DNA of 64,000 nucleotides from Fasciola hepatica (GCA_948099385.1 CANUEZ040000165.1:8836001-8900000), one strand, 5' to 3'. Positions 12,751 to 24,808 are shown, counted from the first letter of the stretch. Numbers and translations are program-made. The notes: a model not told the origin generated them from the letters alone.

Positions 12751-13092
12751 ATTAGGATCGCGTTGGACCTAGCCATAAAAACGGGCTGGGAAAACGATCT
12801 TCGGCCGGGAAGTGAGACAGGAGCCTCATCCACGGACGGGTTCACTGGCGTGCGTTGCTGAATTGAACGTGAGACAGTATCCTCATTAGAGGACGCAGCA
12901 GGGCCAATGGGCCGCCGATTTGAACGAAAGAGGACGGTCTCATTACAAGCTGAAGCATTACCAACTGGGTGCTATCCTGAGCGTAAGAAGATAGCCTCAT
13001 TCGAAGTCTTAGCGGGCAACGCTAACTGCAGACATTGACGCGACACGGAGGTGTCGTCAACAGGTAACGCAGGGTTAACATCGAATCTCATG
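12751..13092 (+). repeat. 57-bp (19-codon) minisatellite
   Basis: Phased copies of a 57-bp unit begin at about 12808, 12865, 12922, 12979 and 13036, with a weaker one at 12751. The anchor GAACGTGAGAC / GAACGAAAGAG / GAGCGTAAGAA recurs exactly 57 bp apart, followed each time by a CCTCAT or TCTCAT block. 57 is 19 x 3. Read from 12865, three units are open in one frame and begin ERE, ERK, ERK, each with a Ser at position 7; the flanking units carry stops. It may be the remains of a coding repeat, or simple satellite DNA whose period happens to be a multiple of three. Confidence 0.7.
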
Positions 13093-15449
13093 TCAGCGGG
13101 ATACACGCTACCATAAATATACGTGGCTTCAAAACGATCGAGGCTAACTTTATCAACGCGACCGTGTCGACTAAACTAAAGGTTTTATCGTGAAGAAAAA
13201 TCACGTAAAATGGACCTTTGTAAGGCTGTCTTATTGATAACTGATAATTGATAATCGTATATTTCTTGACCAAGGTCAAGGCACATGTACAAGCCAAGAT
13301 CAGAGAATACAGCAGTACATAACAATGTGAAATATTTACAGTTTTGAGTTTTGAGGGTCACACAGTAACTGAAGTAAAACAGTGAAGCCGTGTAGTGTTT
13401 GAGTGAACTAAAGAACTAAAGTAAAGATGCTTAAAGCGGGAATTATAAACCGGTTTCGAATTCGGGGAGGAAGTTGTGGATAGCTGGGCAAAAGTGGGAA
13501 TGCGGATGCAAGCGATGCTTGTAGAACGATGAAAAATGCAGCGAACACAAGGACCAGTAAAGCAGTAGGCGTAGGACATCACAAAATGGACAAAGAGTTG
13601 AGGCAGGAGTAATTTACGATATGTCTTGTGGAAGACGAGAACTGGCTGCGACGGGTCACGGCATCCAGAAAAGGACGCAAGAGAGTACCAGCTAGATAAC
13701 TGGATGGTCAATAACGAGTAGCCGGTCGGGAGAGTTACCAAGAGACACGGTTAAAAGTGAAATCCGCATGGAGCCCGAGATGCCAGCAAAATATAGAAGA
13801 TTGATCCAGCTTTGGGCAACTGATTGTGGGTGGTGGGGCGGAGCATGTGAAATAAATGCAAGTGAGTCAAGAGTGATAAAAATATAGACCCTGTGTGCAG
13901 GTGATTGCAGTGTCATATAGAAATTCACATGAGAGCGAAAGAAATTCACAAGGAGTGCAGTGAACTTTTAAAGAGAGTAAATGGTGTATGGACGCAGAAC
14001 GGACTTTCAAAGAGGAGCCGTCGAAGAAACAGGCTACTGGAGGAAAACTCTACTGATCCGGCTAGGCAGAGGTTGAAATAGTGTAAAGATAATTTTTTTG
14101 TTTATTTGTTAAAAGAATTATTAGCCAAATTCTAGTTGACAACGGATCTCTGGTATTGTTTCATAAAGACCTTCGTTGCGGGTGATGGCAGGTAGAATGG
14201 TGAAGGTAGCGGACAAAAAGGGGCTAGTTTGACGAAGTGGCAGAATAGGTTGGTAATGCAGCGGCGAGGGCTGGAGTCCTGTCGTTGGTCTTGTACTGCT
14301 CGTGGAACGAACTGAACTGTTGGAATGGAGTACTGGAGATGGATGTTGAGCATTTGTGGGGTGATGACTGGTGTCAGGAATCAGCTTTGCATCCTGTGAG
14401 ACTTTCATGAGGGTTTGTTAACCCGGTTATAGGATTATGGTCAGCCATGCGCTGTGCCCCTTATAACGTCAACAGGGGAGAGGATAGGTTTAAACCTTTG
14501 TCAATCCGATTGATCATATCCTCCAGTCCGGGAGTAACGTCGAGTTGGCCGATGGCTACTTTGGCAATCAATGCGAACTGAAAGAGCTCAAGAATGCAGC
14601 AGTCTGAAGAGTATTCCAGCTGTGGGTTATGGTTTTCTTTTTGATGAAAAATAGTAAATGAACATTTTGTTATCTGAACATTTAGTTATCATTCGGCTAG
14701 TAGACCGACCTATTAAGGATCCCTGGACGGAGACTGGTAGTTTTCTAGGGTAGTTGGATGGTAGTGGAGGTTTATGGAGATATCAGATAAGTGGTGGATG
14801 AGGATAAGGGGTCCATTTGGGAACCAGGAATAAAACAACAATAAAGAGTGTGATCTGGAAAAGGAATAAGAAAATAGCAGTCTGGTCGGTTCACCAGCTG
14901 TGGTCGAGGACTTCAAACAGCGAAAAGGAACGAAAACACCCAGTTTTAAGGTGCGGCTTTTTCATGTGAGAGCAAACGCGCTGGTATTCCGCGGGGTCAT
15001 GAGAAATCAGAGGTATACGGATTCCGGTTGGAATGGGGTCTTAACTTACCATCAACATATGCGCAGACAAGTAAGGCTAAGTTACTGAAGAATAGCCATC
15101 TGCGTGGAAAGACTTCAGTATACAAGAAAGGCGCAAGAAAAGCAGGATGAGACGGCTGTGTTCTAGCCTGAGACAGAGGAATAAGGTGAAGGCGAGCATT
15201 TGTTATTAAAAGACAAAACGGTTTTTTAAAAGAAGCTGGTGTCAGTAGACATTTTGAATGGGTAGGTGAGTCAACAACATAGCAGACAAATCACCTCTGA
15301 CTATTGTCATCACTATTAGTGAGTGGGCTCGAGAACATAGAAAAGGGGAAGTTGTGGATGGTAAGCAACAGAAGTGCGGTGATTACTTTTCTCACTCCGT
15401 CAACCAGTACAGGTCGGGTTTAGCTCATCATGCTGATTAAAGAAGATGC
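13093..15449. other. No recognisable gene; several unassigned minus-strand frames
   Basis: Minus-strand frames at 13358-13741 (127 codons), 13692-13949 (85) and 14121-14408 (95, rich in Ser, Thr and Pro) show no motif I know. 15.0-15.4 kb may be the 3' untranslated end of the LINE tail that lies just above it. Confidence 0.35.
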
Positions 15450-15800
15450 GTCTAGGATTCTACATAGTGCTCCTTTAAATTGTTTACCGTTCTTCACGAT
15501 CGCAGCGAGTCAGGAAGCTTATTCCAGAGGCTGGGGTAGATAGCCGAGAAATATCTAGATCTGACTGACTGCCTGGATTGGTGCGTTGTAATGGTAAATT
15601 GTCTGTGACGGAGGGAGTAAGGAGTCTCACTAAAAAAACCAAGCGGGTTATCAAATGAGAGAACTTTTGAGTGCAGGAGGTTGAAGAGAAATGAGAGATT
15701 CAGCTAGCTACTACTTAACCACAGAGGTTCAAGCCGGAGTAGTTTGCACTTGGCTCTGTAGTTAAGGTTGGAAGGGGTGCCAAGTAATTTTTTGGTGAAG
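15450..15800 (-). pseudogene. LINE ORF2 C-terminal tail
   Basis: The last part of a minus-strand LINE ORF2. A CKLLRLEPLWL block near 15750-15720 matches the conserved 'L-x-LxPLWxRR' region after the RT thumb. LWNKLPDSLRS near 15537-15502 is the very conserved C-terminal LWNxLPxxL motif of CR1-like elements. No RT palm lies upstream; instead Gypsy integrase starts at 15869, so this LINE copy is 5'-truncated, as is usual for incomplete target-primed insertion. Confidence 0.75.
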
Positions 15801-15868
15801 GAGTGCTGCATTTACTCTATATTGATCTGGACGGCCCTTCGCATCAAGGTAAAGACCAGGGGGCAGTA

Positions 15869-17410
15869 TTACCACAGCGACCTGGCCTGTGTCTTGAATA
15901 TCAGGAGCTTGCTCTCCTGAGTACGGTATATTCTAAGGATGGGTACAGTCATCCTTCTTGCCTTGCTAATTGGTTTGCTTACCGGATCAACACGACTGAA
16001 TACGTGCGAACAGGTTTCTAGTTCGGTTAGAACGAAAACCCGTCGTTTCTGCATTCGGGACTGAGCCGGAGCGGGATTTTCATGTAAGTGGACAAACTGT
16101 GAATTACGTAAGGCTAGTGGATGTGTGCTTCGTGGTGTAGAGAATTCCCCAGGCAGTCGCAATGTCGTGCTGTGGACAAGTTCTGCGACGGAACACTGGA
16201 CGTTTGCCTTTATGCAAGTCCTGATACCGAACAGACCTAGCGGTAACGTTTCCTACCAGTCGTAGCTTTCGTGTGCTTTAAGAGCCGCTTTGAGTTAGCG
16301 GTGAAAACGTTGGACTAAGCCGTTCAATGCCGGATGGTACGCGGTCGCACGACTGCTTTCCGTACCCAGCATGTGAGTTAATGAAGATAATAGATCGGAC
16401 TCGAATCGTTGCCCTCGGTCGTCACTAGTTGTAGAAGGAATATCACATAAGGCTATCTATCGTCCTACCAGATACAAGGCCGCTGATTCCGTCGTAAAGA
16501 TAGAGATGGGAATAGCCTCGAGCCATCCAGCAAATCTACGGATGGGAGTTAATAGATAAGTGTGCCGATGTGATGAGGTCAGGGGATCCACAATGTCCAC
16601 GTGGATATGATCAAAGCGGGCTTCAGGCATAGCAAAAGTACCGATAGGTGAAGGTGCTTGCCTATACAATTTAGATCGTTGACACTATAGACGCTGTTTG
16701 GCCGAAAAACGAACATCATTATTATTAGACGGCCAGGGGTATAGTGCAGTTATTAATCGGAGATTGGCTAAAATGCCTGGACGTGAAAGTCCATGTAGGC
16801 TATCAAACATGAGGCGCTGATGTGCAGAGGGTACAAATGGTCGAGGTAGGCCAGTAGACATGTCGCAGAGTATAGTCCCAGCATTGGTGGCCAGAGGGAC
16901 GGACTATCATTATAACAACGATGGCCAAGGGGCTTCCATACATGACGTATCCTGTGACTGTTCTTCGGCTATGCCAGGGATGTCTAAAACCAGAGATTTA
17001 ATGGCATTAGGTGGAATAGGCGACAAAGCATCTGCAAAGCAGTTCGACTCACCTTAACAGCGTCTTAGGTCAGTCGTGAACTGAGAAATATAGTCTAAGT
17101 GTCTGAATTCTATTGGGAAGTAACGGTCAGACTTAGTATGCAGTGCACACACCAAAGGCTTATGGTCGGTATGGAGGATGAAATATATCTACCGTGGACT
17201 GCGTGGCAGAAGTGAATAACAACGTTATATGCAGCCAGCAGTTCGCGACCAAAAGTCCTGTATTTCTTTTTCGTGGGACTGATTCGTCGAGAGGAAAGTC
17301 CCAATGGTTGCCAAATCCCAGCAAAAGACTGTTGCAGGACCGTTCCGATGTCAAAGTGGGAGCATCCACCGCTACACTAAGAGTGGCGGATAGAACTGGT
17401 ACATAACAGC
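15869..17410 (-). pseudogene. Ty3/Gypsy RNase H-integrase remnant
   Basis: Part of a Gypsy pol on the minus strand. RNase H (about 17410-17040) shows DIGTVLQQ, then RISPTKKKYRTFGRELLAAY (17304-17245) and a short TDHKPL-like region. Next come integrase core pieces: FDHIHVDIVDPL near 16620-16580 with the first Asp, a decayed TTDRG-type block near 16410, and AYHPALNGLVQRF near 16345-16305, where the third acidic residue reads Gln. LRLPGEFSTP near 16160-16130 opens the C-terminal part (15869-16162). No RT, protease or gag is found upstream, because repeat R4 abuts at 17440. The pol is therefore internally deleted. Confidence 0.85.
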
Positions 17411-17439
17411 ATGCTCTGTGCTGATGTTGCTTGAACCAG

Positions 17440-17543
17440 ACAGTGAGGTCGATGTCAAACGTCAGAAAAGATCTTGAATAAAATATACCTAGAATGACCT
17501 CCAGAAAACGATCATTTTCACGGGACAATCAGGGTCTCTACGG
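17440..17543. repeat. LTR-like repeat R4, copy 2, first part
   Basis: Matches 12096-12200 and breaks off at the 5' LTR of the BEL/Pao element. The match resumes at 31316 on the other side of that element, so BEL/Pao inserted into this repeat. CTACGG at 17538-17543 is the left target duplication. Confidence 0.6.
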
Positions 17544-17969
17544 TTGTTTAGGAAATCCTGTTCCATCCATTAACATCCGTATTGCAAACAACATTATTAG
17601 TTGCATGAACTTCTTTCATCTGATCTCCGATCGTTTGTTATGCGGCCCCAAATCTTTGTCACAAATCGAGTCCTGTGCAGTGCCTCGAGCGTGAGTCGCC
17701 TTGCTTGAACTTTGTTGTGGCTGTATTTGGTAGTCTGATCTCCTGTTTCGAACCCCTTGCTGTGGATCGGCTGCAGTTGTTGATTTAATGTTCAATTTGG
17801 AGCTTAGAGACCAAAAGGGAACGCCATTATGGGTTGGTTATCGTAAAACTGTCTAATTTGTTGTGTAGTGCAGTAACTATTTGGAGTCCACTTTGTTTTG
17901 AATCTTGTCGAAATTAGAAGCTAAGCTTATCTTGGAAGTTTTATTAGCTGGACTTTGCAGTACTTTTAT
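17544..17969 (+). repeat. BEL/Pao 5' LTR
   Basis: Aligns over its whole length to 30898-31315. It begins TTGTTTAGG where the 3' copy begins ATGTTACC. Shared anchors are CACAAATCG, TTGATTTGTTG or TAATTTGTTG, ATTTGGAGTC, TTGTTTTGAAT and TGGACTTT(G/A)CA. The copies differ at many positions, so the insertion is old. The exact 3' end is uncertain by about 10 bp. Confidence 0.7.
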
Positions 17970-18019
17970 CTTTGGCAATTGCCGAGACATGAAATTTTGC
18001 AACACTTCGTCAAACCTAT

Positions 18020-18960
18020 CAGAATCAAAGGACAATCACCTGCAGGTGAACTAAACCCTTTTGCCCGTAGGCTTTGGTCACGTCTCTCTCTCAAGCTCTA
18101 GCGTATCAGGTTGTTCTAGGGATAGTTTGGTTTCCCCTAGGGCCGGAGCTGACCTGTTGTTAGCTGAGTTGAAGAAATAGCAGGTTGCAGAACAATTAGA
18201 GTTGGATGAGCAACGTAAGCTGCCCGAAGCGAGAAATGAGACGGAAATGGCGAAACTGTGTTTGGCACTCGATGAGGAGGAAGCGCCAGTCATCAGGGAT
18301 GAAGTCAGGGGTGAAGCGATGGGCAATAAACGTCTACTTCGCTATCCGGGTGATTGCCATGTACAGAACGATGCACCACGAAAAAGACGCTCGTGGTTTC
18401 GGTGGTAGAACATGCGATGGATTATTGCCTGGATTCAACCTGGGTGGAACTGAAGTAATTTTCGGGCTGTTTATCAGTGTATTGAAGGTTTGTGAAACAA
18501 TTTCAATGCTACGTGAGAGGTAGAGTTCGAGATAACTGCCGGAGTTTACTTTGTTTGATGCAGTATCGCAGGGGACATGCAAAACATGCGATTTCAGAAT
18601 GTGATATGTTGCATACCACAGGAATAGAGAAAACCTAAATGATTTGTACGGACAAGATCACGGATTGGCTTGTTCACTGGTTGGCGGCTTACTGCAAGTT
18701 TTGAAGCCTCCGGCGGAAGATTTAGATGCCCCGGAGCAGACTAGTAGTAGTGTGGGAATCTTTGAGACGAGGAAACTGAAGCAATCAGGGGGCTAGTTGA
18801 GGCGGGCGTATAGAACAAAGAAATCTGGAGCGAGATAATTAGAGTGAGTGGCTTACGGCCGGGGAGGAAAACTGAAGGAACGGAAGCCAGAATGAGCTAG
18901 AGAGGGTTCGTAAAACCAGGAAGAAAAGTATTAGACAACGGAGCTTATTTCTCTAGAATC
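18020..18960 (+). pseudogene. BEL/Pao gag remnant
   Basis: This follows the 5' LTR directly. An early charged, helix-forming stretch (DEQRKLPEARNETEM, near 18207-18250) resembles the coiled coil at the start of BEL/Pao gag. Further on, RRGHAKHAISECDML (near 18568-18612) matches the conserved 'hCxGkAkxAIxxC' block of BEL gag. Weakly conserved GAG segments follow to about 18.9 kb. The frames are broken many times. Gag forms the particle shell of the element in the cytoplasm. Assignment depends mainly on the AK-AI-C block plus the position between LTR and integrase. Confidence 0.6.
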
Positions 18961-19119
18961 TGATACTACTTATCAATTTGGTGCTAGAGGGACCGTCAAG
19001 GGCTAAAAGCTATGAGGCGAAAAGAAAGTAGTTTTACATTGCTGTCCTGGTACTGTACATTGTGGAAGGAAGTATAAATTGTCCAGTCAATTTTGGAGGC
19101 CCGTTAATGAAGTGGATAT
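18961..19119. other. Transition between BEL/Pao gag and LINE 3' end
   Basis: The exact junction of LINE family A copy 1 with the BEL/Pao element lies here, but I could not place it. No poly-A or target duplication stood out. Confidence 0.3.
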
Positions 19120-19679
19120 AACGGGGCCACGCAGGGATTAGCTGGCAGTGGTTGTACGTGAGTGTTCTTTGGAGTTGGGAAAACTGGTAGGCTTTTAACT
19201 AGTTACGGTTACTAATGGCAACAAGCCTTAAGCTACCGTAATGCAGTTCATATGCAGTATGTGTGAAAGAAAATAACCAGCCTAGCGTTTGTCACTGGGC
19301 AGGAAGCAGTAGCTTCAGGATATTGCACTAAGGTCCCAGTAATGAAACCTGTTTCCGAGGACCAGCTGGAGCTGCTTTTCGGTAAAACTTGGGCCGGTAA
19401 GAAGAATCACCTTGGGGGCAGTCATCAAGTGTCCCGGCGGGCCTCTGAACTAGGGGCTAGAAGAGTACAGGAAAAGAAGTGAAAGCTGGGGTGTCAAAGT
19501 TCGGCTTCTTCATAGGCTGGATCCTCAGGTATACCGGCGTTGGTCATAAACAACAGGCGACTGATATCGGGTGGCGATTTTAAGGTATGGGTTAACAGGG
19601 TCACAGGTGCACTATTGTAGAATAACTATATATGGGTTATTCCAAGGCTTTGAGCGTTTCATAAGAAAGAACTTGGGTT

Positions 19680-21610
19680 TTATTGCAAGCCTTGACCGTT
19701 AGATAGCAAGCTGAAGGTCTCTGTGGCTAAGGTGCCAAAGGAGGGCTGGGAAAACTGCAGAGAGTTGGCAGAAGCGAATTCGGAGAAATGAATAAGCTCA
19801 CATAGGAAACAATTAAGCCTAACTCGTCCAGGCCATAAGGGGTCCAGGTTAAGTGGACAGCAGCTCCCTCTATAGCTCGGTGGGAAAGAGTATCCTATTA
19901 CTTTCCTGGCAAACGCAAGCTGAATTTCCTCAAGGTATGTCCTGTCCGTTTTGGACCAGGAGAAAACCACCGAGCCGTATTGAAAAAGAGGTCTTGCATG
20001 GGATTAATATGTATCAAGAATACTTCGTTTTATTTTAGGTGACCGGAGAAGAATGCCTATCACCTGTCTAGCCCTGGCTGCCTGAAACGATACATGTTCC
20101 AAGAACTGCAGACTTTTGGTGTATAGGAGCCCAAGATCCCCCACTGATGGATCTAGGAAGATGGGCATTTGATTCAGTGACAGGGTTCCGGGGGGACTTG
20201 AAATCGACGGGTTGTATATAAGCTTTTAGAAGTTGAGAAGCATATCCCCAGTAAAGTGCACCATTGGTCATCTGCTTCAGACTGCGCTGTGCTCAAACCT
20301 TGGTGGCGGAATTCATAAACGATTTTGATATCACCTGCTAAGAGGAGCAGGTTACCATGCTGAACAGCCGGAAAAGTGTCGTCACTATATAGAAAGAAAA
20401 ATGGCGGAACAGTAATACTTCCTTTCAAAATTCCTCTAGCGACAGGTGCGGGAGGCGATTGGCGACCATTGGCAGATACTACCTGGGTCCTTTCCAACAG
20501 GTAAAATGTGAGCCGTAGTAAAAGCAGACCATGGATACCATAGGTCCAAAGTTTTGTCAAGAACCAACAGTGGAGAACTCTGTCAAGTTCTCCGCTTTAT
20601 CGAGGTAAATGGCTATCATAGATCTGCCGCAGTCAGCTTCAGTGGTCAGGGGGTTGAAGAAATCAGGTTGGAGTATGGTGAAGATCGTGAGTTTGGGAAG
20701 CCATGTTTACCTGCTTGAATGGGATCACAGGTAAAAAAGTGGAAAATCTGCATTTTATTCAAAGGTTCCGTTGTTCTGCCAGCTGATGGGGTGAAGTTAA
20801 TAAGACGGCAGTTTGGAGGACGGTGCACCTCATCTTTTAGTGAATTGGGGTAATGGTTTAAGTTTTCACTAGGGTGGGAAAATGCCTTGTTTCTTGGGGG
20901 ATAATTTGCAGATGTTCGTAAGGGTAGCAGCGAAGTCGATTCCATCGACACAAAAAATTGTCGGAGGGAAGCCGTCACAGGCGGGACTGCAGGGTGCCTA
21001 ATTCGGCGTAGCAGGGGGAGCTCGTCATTGAAACTGAATCTAGTCTCAGGGAGTAAACCTGATCGGTGAGGAGGGGTACGGTGGGAGGATCTGAAGTGGG
21101 ACCAGCCGCTTCGGGCCCTGAGAAAGTATTGAACAGTCAAGCAGTTGCAGATAAAGACGAAATTCGAGCATTTATTCCAAAAATTAAAAAAAGTATCAGA
21201 GGAGAGCTGCTGGGCGTTCCACTCCTTAACAGTGGTGCAATCGGTAGAAGCCGTCACGGAAATTTAGCTCCGGGGCCACTTGGGTTTTTGGCAGTTTACT
21301 GGATCAAAGGCAAATGGCCACAAAAAAATGATACAGTGGATACAATACCAAGAAACCTCTAGTTCTTGTGAACTTCCGGCGGTTTGCTTCTTTATTTCGC
21401 AACCTCCTGAGATAAGCACAGTGGGCTTGAGTTTGGTTGGCTACAATAGTGGTGGTTGCTAGCAAGTAAATGTATCATCTGTCATGGAATACGTCAGCAG
21501 CAATCTGGGAGTCGTGCGGCAGAAAATGGCCATTCCTTATTGAAGAGGCAAAGCATGGACTGCGCGTTTACTCATTCGACCAAGTATAAGGGCTGCTGAG
21601 GAGAGCTGTA
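19680..21610 (-). pseudogene. LINE family A ORF2: linker, reverse transcriptase and C terminus (copy 1)
   Basis: The RT half of ORF2, across several frames. It includes a linker around 21540-21360 aligning to 61750-61890; NCRLINFTPSAGRTTE near 20840-20780 (fingers; NYRPI type); KHGFPNSRS near 20700 (QHGF type); KLWTYGIHGLLLLRLTFYL near 20555-20500; GILKGSITVPPFFFLYSDD near 20430-20370 (for GVPQGSVxGPLLF); and LLLAGDIKIVYEF near 20345-20310, where FADD has become LAGD. The thumb and C terminus follow (19970-19680), with SWSKTDRTYLEEIQLAFARK and LNLDPLWPGR. Catalytic motifs are altered, so it is dead. Confidence 0.85.
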
Positions 21611-21614
21611 AAAC

Positions 21615-21987
21615 GCTTTCGAGCGAAACACAGCCAAATTCCTAACGGAACCCGAAATCAAAACCCAAATGATCCGTAAACAATCCGATACCGGATTATC
21701 AAATGATTAGTAGCATGAAACATACACGAACATCAATAATGCGATCTCACAGTATCAAAAAACGAAGACCAAGTTGTGGCATACGAGAGACAAACACGTG
21801 TGTCACGCATGCTTAAGATAGGATATGACAGGGTAGCGCGTTAGATGCGAACAAACAAGGGTTGGTTCATAAAAACATAAGGTGTATGAAAAACACGCAA
21901 GTAGTGTATGTGAGCGGGGGATACCAAGGAAACACAAAAACGTGGTGTCTTTGGACTTATTTCCATAACCGGTCTTTACATGGACTA
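21615..21987. other. Foreign segment of about 370 bp inside LINE A ORF2
   Basis: Family A copy 4 runs without a break from the endonuclease end (61680) to the linker (61735). In copy 1 the same two points are separated by about 370 bp with no match to the LINE. The 230 bp nearest the endonuclease (21757-21987) are part of the inverted duplication and recur at 35866-36097. I recognise no coding motif. It could be a SINE, solo LTR or filler DNA; the edges are estimates. Confidence 0.55.
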
Positions 21988-23846
21988 CATTAACGATCCA
22001 TGGGTCCGGCTGTGAATCTGCAAGATGCCACTCCATGGTCATTGCCAAGGAAGGGATCGAGGGCGTTGGTTATCACACGAGATAGGCCAAAGGTCAATAC
22101 CGGATCACGCATGTTATCTCCTCTGGTTCGTGCCACTACGTGCTGGGTCCAGTTTCCTGCTTATATGCTTGAAACGAAGCTCATGGACAACTGTGGTGAG
22201 AACTTGGCGTACCAGCGGATGTCAAGCTAACTGAAGTCGCCAGAAATGAGTTTTGACTAAGGGGGCTACGGCGCAAAGTGGTCGGAAGCTTTGATGACGT
22301 GAAAGAGGTCCGTGAAGTTTTATGTGGGTGTTGGGTAGAGGCAGCCAATGTGGAGTGGAGAGTTAGCCAGTAGAATCGTCACCCATATTAAGTCGCAGAT
22401 TGCGTCCAGTGTTGGATCAGAAAGTGGATTGGTGGACAAGCTGTTTTTATCATAGACTAGACAGCCTTCTTCGTGATCACGTTGATTCTCTCTGAAGGAT
22501 TGATAACGAGCAGATCATATCTGGTCAGGAGAGACAGAGTCAGTTGGCCAGACTTTGGTAATAATAATGAGATCGAAGTCGGATGATGGTACACTAATGT
22601 GGAGAGTACAGCGTTTATCCAGCCCCGAGCGAACATCACCGAAAGGCAAGGTAAGCGCAGCTGTCTTGTCGTGACTCGGTGTAGGAGCTACCATCGGTTG
22701 ATCTTGATGGCCAACGTTGACAAGATGGGAAATATTAGCAAGTGGACACTAAGTTGAGGTTTTGATGCATGTGGGTGATGGAGACCGTATCGGAACCGTT
22801 CTTGGGGGGGGGGGGGCAGGGGTTGTCAGTTTGGGGAAAAGGTTGTTGGTATTACGGCGAGGCCGAGTAGGAGGGCGCTGTCAAGACAAAAATAGTCCTC
22901 CACGGAGATAAGATTCTCTGGATGGAGTCGCCAGGTAAGACATCGGAGGCTGACGTGATAGGTGAGGAGAGGTGGAGTGATCGAAGGTAGTAGTGACGGT
23001 ATTTGATCAGCTGCACAAGGATCGGCCGGCTCCTGCGTGACTGAAGCCAACGAAGTAGCTGAGATCATTTTGGCTGGCGTAACCTGCGTTCCGGGAAAAG
23101 CATGGAGTTCAACAATCGAGACCGCTGTTTCTCATTCGTTGTTTGTTAGTTGATCGTGTTTGGAAGGTAGAAATATTGGTAACAGATGTCTCATAGCGGG
23201 AGCTATCACTCAGCCGGATAGTTGGAATTCCTTTTAAGTGCACCTAGAGGATACTAGATGTTTGGCCCGGTTGCACAGTGACAGCTTACTTGGCGCCTTT
23301 TGTCACTTTTGTTGCACAGTGGGGTTGGGAAACCCTGCCGTTTATTCGGGGAGCAACGATGATACAGTGAGGTGGAGACGGCTGCTTTGGGATTGATGCA
23401 GGATTTTATCATGCTCACCAAAGTTCATTTGAGGAATACTTGGAGTGCCAGTTTTAGATGGGGTTCCGAGAAGGATCATGCGGGGAATACGGAGGCGGCT
23501 GGAGATGCCAGAAGCGGTGGGGGACAGGATTCCATCGGTTAGCAGGCTGCTTGGCTATATAGTGGATCATGACTTTTATGAACGGTGTGCCTCAGCGAGA
23601 CGGTTGGATATGAGTAAAAACGAGGTTGGTTGTTGGTAATGAACCTACTCGGGGTCTTTTTGGGTGTTGAGACGGTGGGAAGTAGGCTGGCATAAGCAGC
23701 AGCAGGCCTGAATGCATGGAACTTTGGTGGCCGGGGGCTAACAGCTGGTTGGGCGTGGATGCTGGTTCCGCCAGTAGGGGTAGGGTTTGATGGTAGAAGG
23801 CAGAGCCGTTTACTAGGAGGGTGATCTGGAGGAGGGATGTTGGTCA
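21757..23846. repeat. Inverted duplication, left arm (probable source copy)
   Basis: About 2.09 kb are the reverse complement of 34006-36097. Base-by-base reading of several stretches and all long frames of both arms agree. The only internal difference found is a G/C run of 13 here and 15 in the right arm, plus two mismatches in the last 30 bp. The LINE A sequence continues past both ends of this arm but not past the right arm, so this is the likely source. Confidence 0.9.
21988..22690 (-). pseudogene. LINE family A endonuclease (copy 1)
   Basis: APE-type endonuclease part of ORF2, reading toward lower coordinates. FDLIIITKVWPTD near 22575-22535 is the ETWL strand with Glu changed to Lys and Leu to Pro. 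DPTLDAI...WVTILLANSPLHIGC lies near 22420-22330. ISGDFS near 22235 stands for the AGDFNAP loop, and a late helix region runs to the 21988 junction. Copies in the right arm, at 46.2 kb and at 61.1 kb share the order. In-frame stops make it inactive. Confidence 0.8.
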
Positions 23847-24560
23847 TATTCTGTTCAACCTGCGTAATGCTGGCCGTTAAGGACTTTTGCCGACGGTTCT
23901 CTCAACCGGCCGCGAGGTACAAAGCGACTGGTATTTCAGAAACACAATTCGTTGTAGGAGCTGAGATACCTTCCAGTGATCGAAGCTTTCCTCTTCAGGA
24001 CGGACAGTTCTCCGGCAATTTTCTAATCCATTTTTATCGCAGTGGAATTAGCAGTCACCTTTCAAACCGACGAACTACCTGGCCAATATTTCCTAGGCAC
24101 ATTGGAAAAGTAAAGCTCAGTCACCGCTTGCGATCTTTGGCGAATACAATAGCTCCTGCTGTGTGCCATGATACAAGCGTTCATTATGGCGAGTTTGACT
24201 GACGGCATGGACAGTCGGCCAGTAATATTGGAATCTTTAGTGTTTTGGAGTTTGCAATACGAGGATGACCTTCGGTTGCAACTGAGTCCAAAAATAGCCC
24301 TCCATATCTGGGCTTTGGCTACTAGCTTGTGCCAATGTACTGGATATTGGGAATATTTCTATTAGAATACCATCAATTGATAGAATCTGGTTGTGAACGT
24401 TCGCCACTTTTTGATCCACTTTAATAACCTCCCCGTTGAGGGCGTCTTATGCATGAACGGGAGCCACTGAGCTTGGGTTAGCTTTAGACTGGGGAGGAGT
24501 GTTCCTGGTTTTTCTGGGTCTCGCGGTACGGGTTGCCTGATTCGTACCCAGAGCCTGTTA
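23440..24560 (-). pseudogene. LINE family A ORF1, main part (copy 1)
   Basis: ORF1 downstream of the Gypsy insertion. Around 24419-24330 DQKVANVHNQILSIDGILIE aligns with the helix at 53895-53955 of copy 4, and the Pro/Ser-rich stretch at 23847-23539 (PPPDHPPSKRLCLLPSNP) aligns with 54505-54560. ORF1 proteins of such LINEs bind element RNA; here that is by family analogy only. A stop and frame changes separate the helix part from the proline-rich part. Confidence 0.7.
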
Positions 24561-24808
24561 TGACCCGACTATTAGGAGGCGCAGAACACCCGATTACTGA
24601 GCAGGTCCTTTTATGAATGAACGTGGGTGTGACATAAAAGCACTTCTAACAAAATGGATGGATAAAAGGAAATCGACACAAAATGAGCAGTTGCAGCCTT
24701 GCGAACAACCGGACGGCTCGAAAACTGTTTTGTGTGGGCGAACGTGTACGCGGGCTTGTGCTTGGTTTGTAGGTGTGCATGCATGCTCATAGCGTCAGCT
24801 GACGTTCA
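24561..24808 (-). repeat. Gypsy element 1, 3' LTR
   Basis: Aligned to 29050-29298 through CCCGATTACTGAG, TTTTATGAATGAAC, TAACAAAATGGATGG and GAAAACTGTTTTGT. The two LTRs differ by many substitutions, largely transitions near the inner edge, so the insertion is old. Confidence 0.8.

Noticed and set aside
20646..21257. 203-codon minus-strand frame as an independent gene
   Set aside because: Parts of it match LINE A RT fingers and the linker; it is a chance-long frame across a decayed ORF2.
22000..22230. Plus-strand frames at 22000-22234 and their mirror at 35620-35854
   Set aside because: They are antisense shadows of the LINE A endonuclease, identical in both arms only because the arms are identical.
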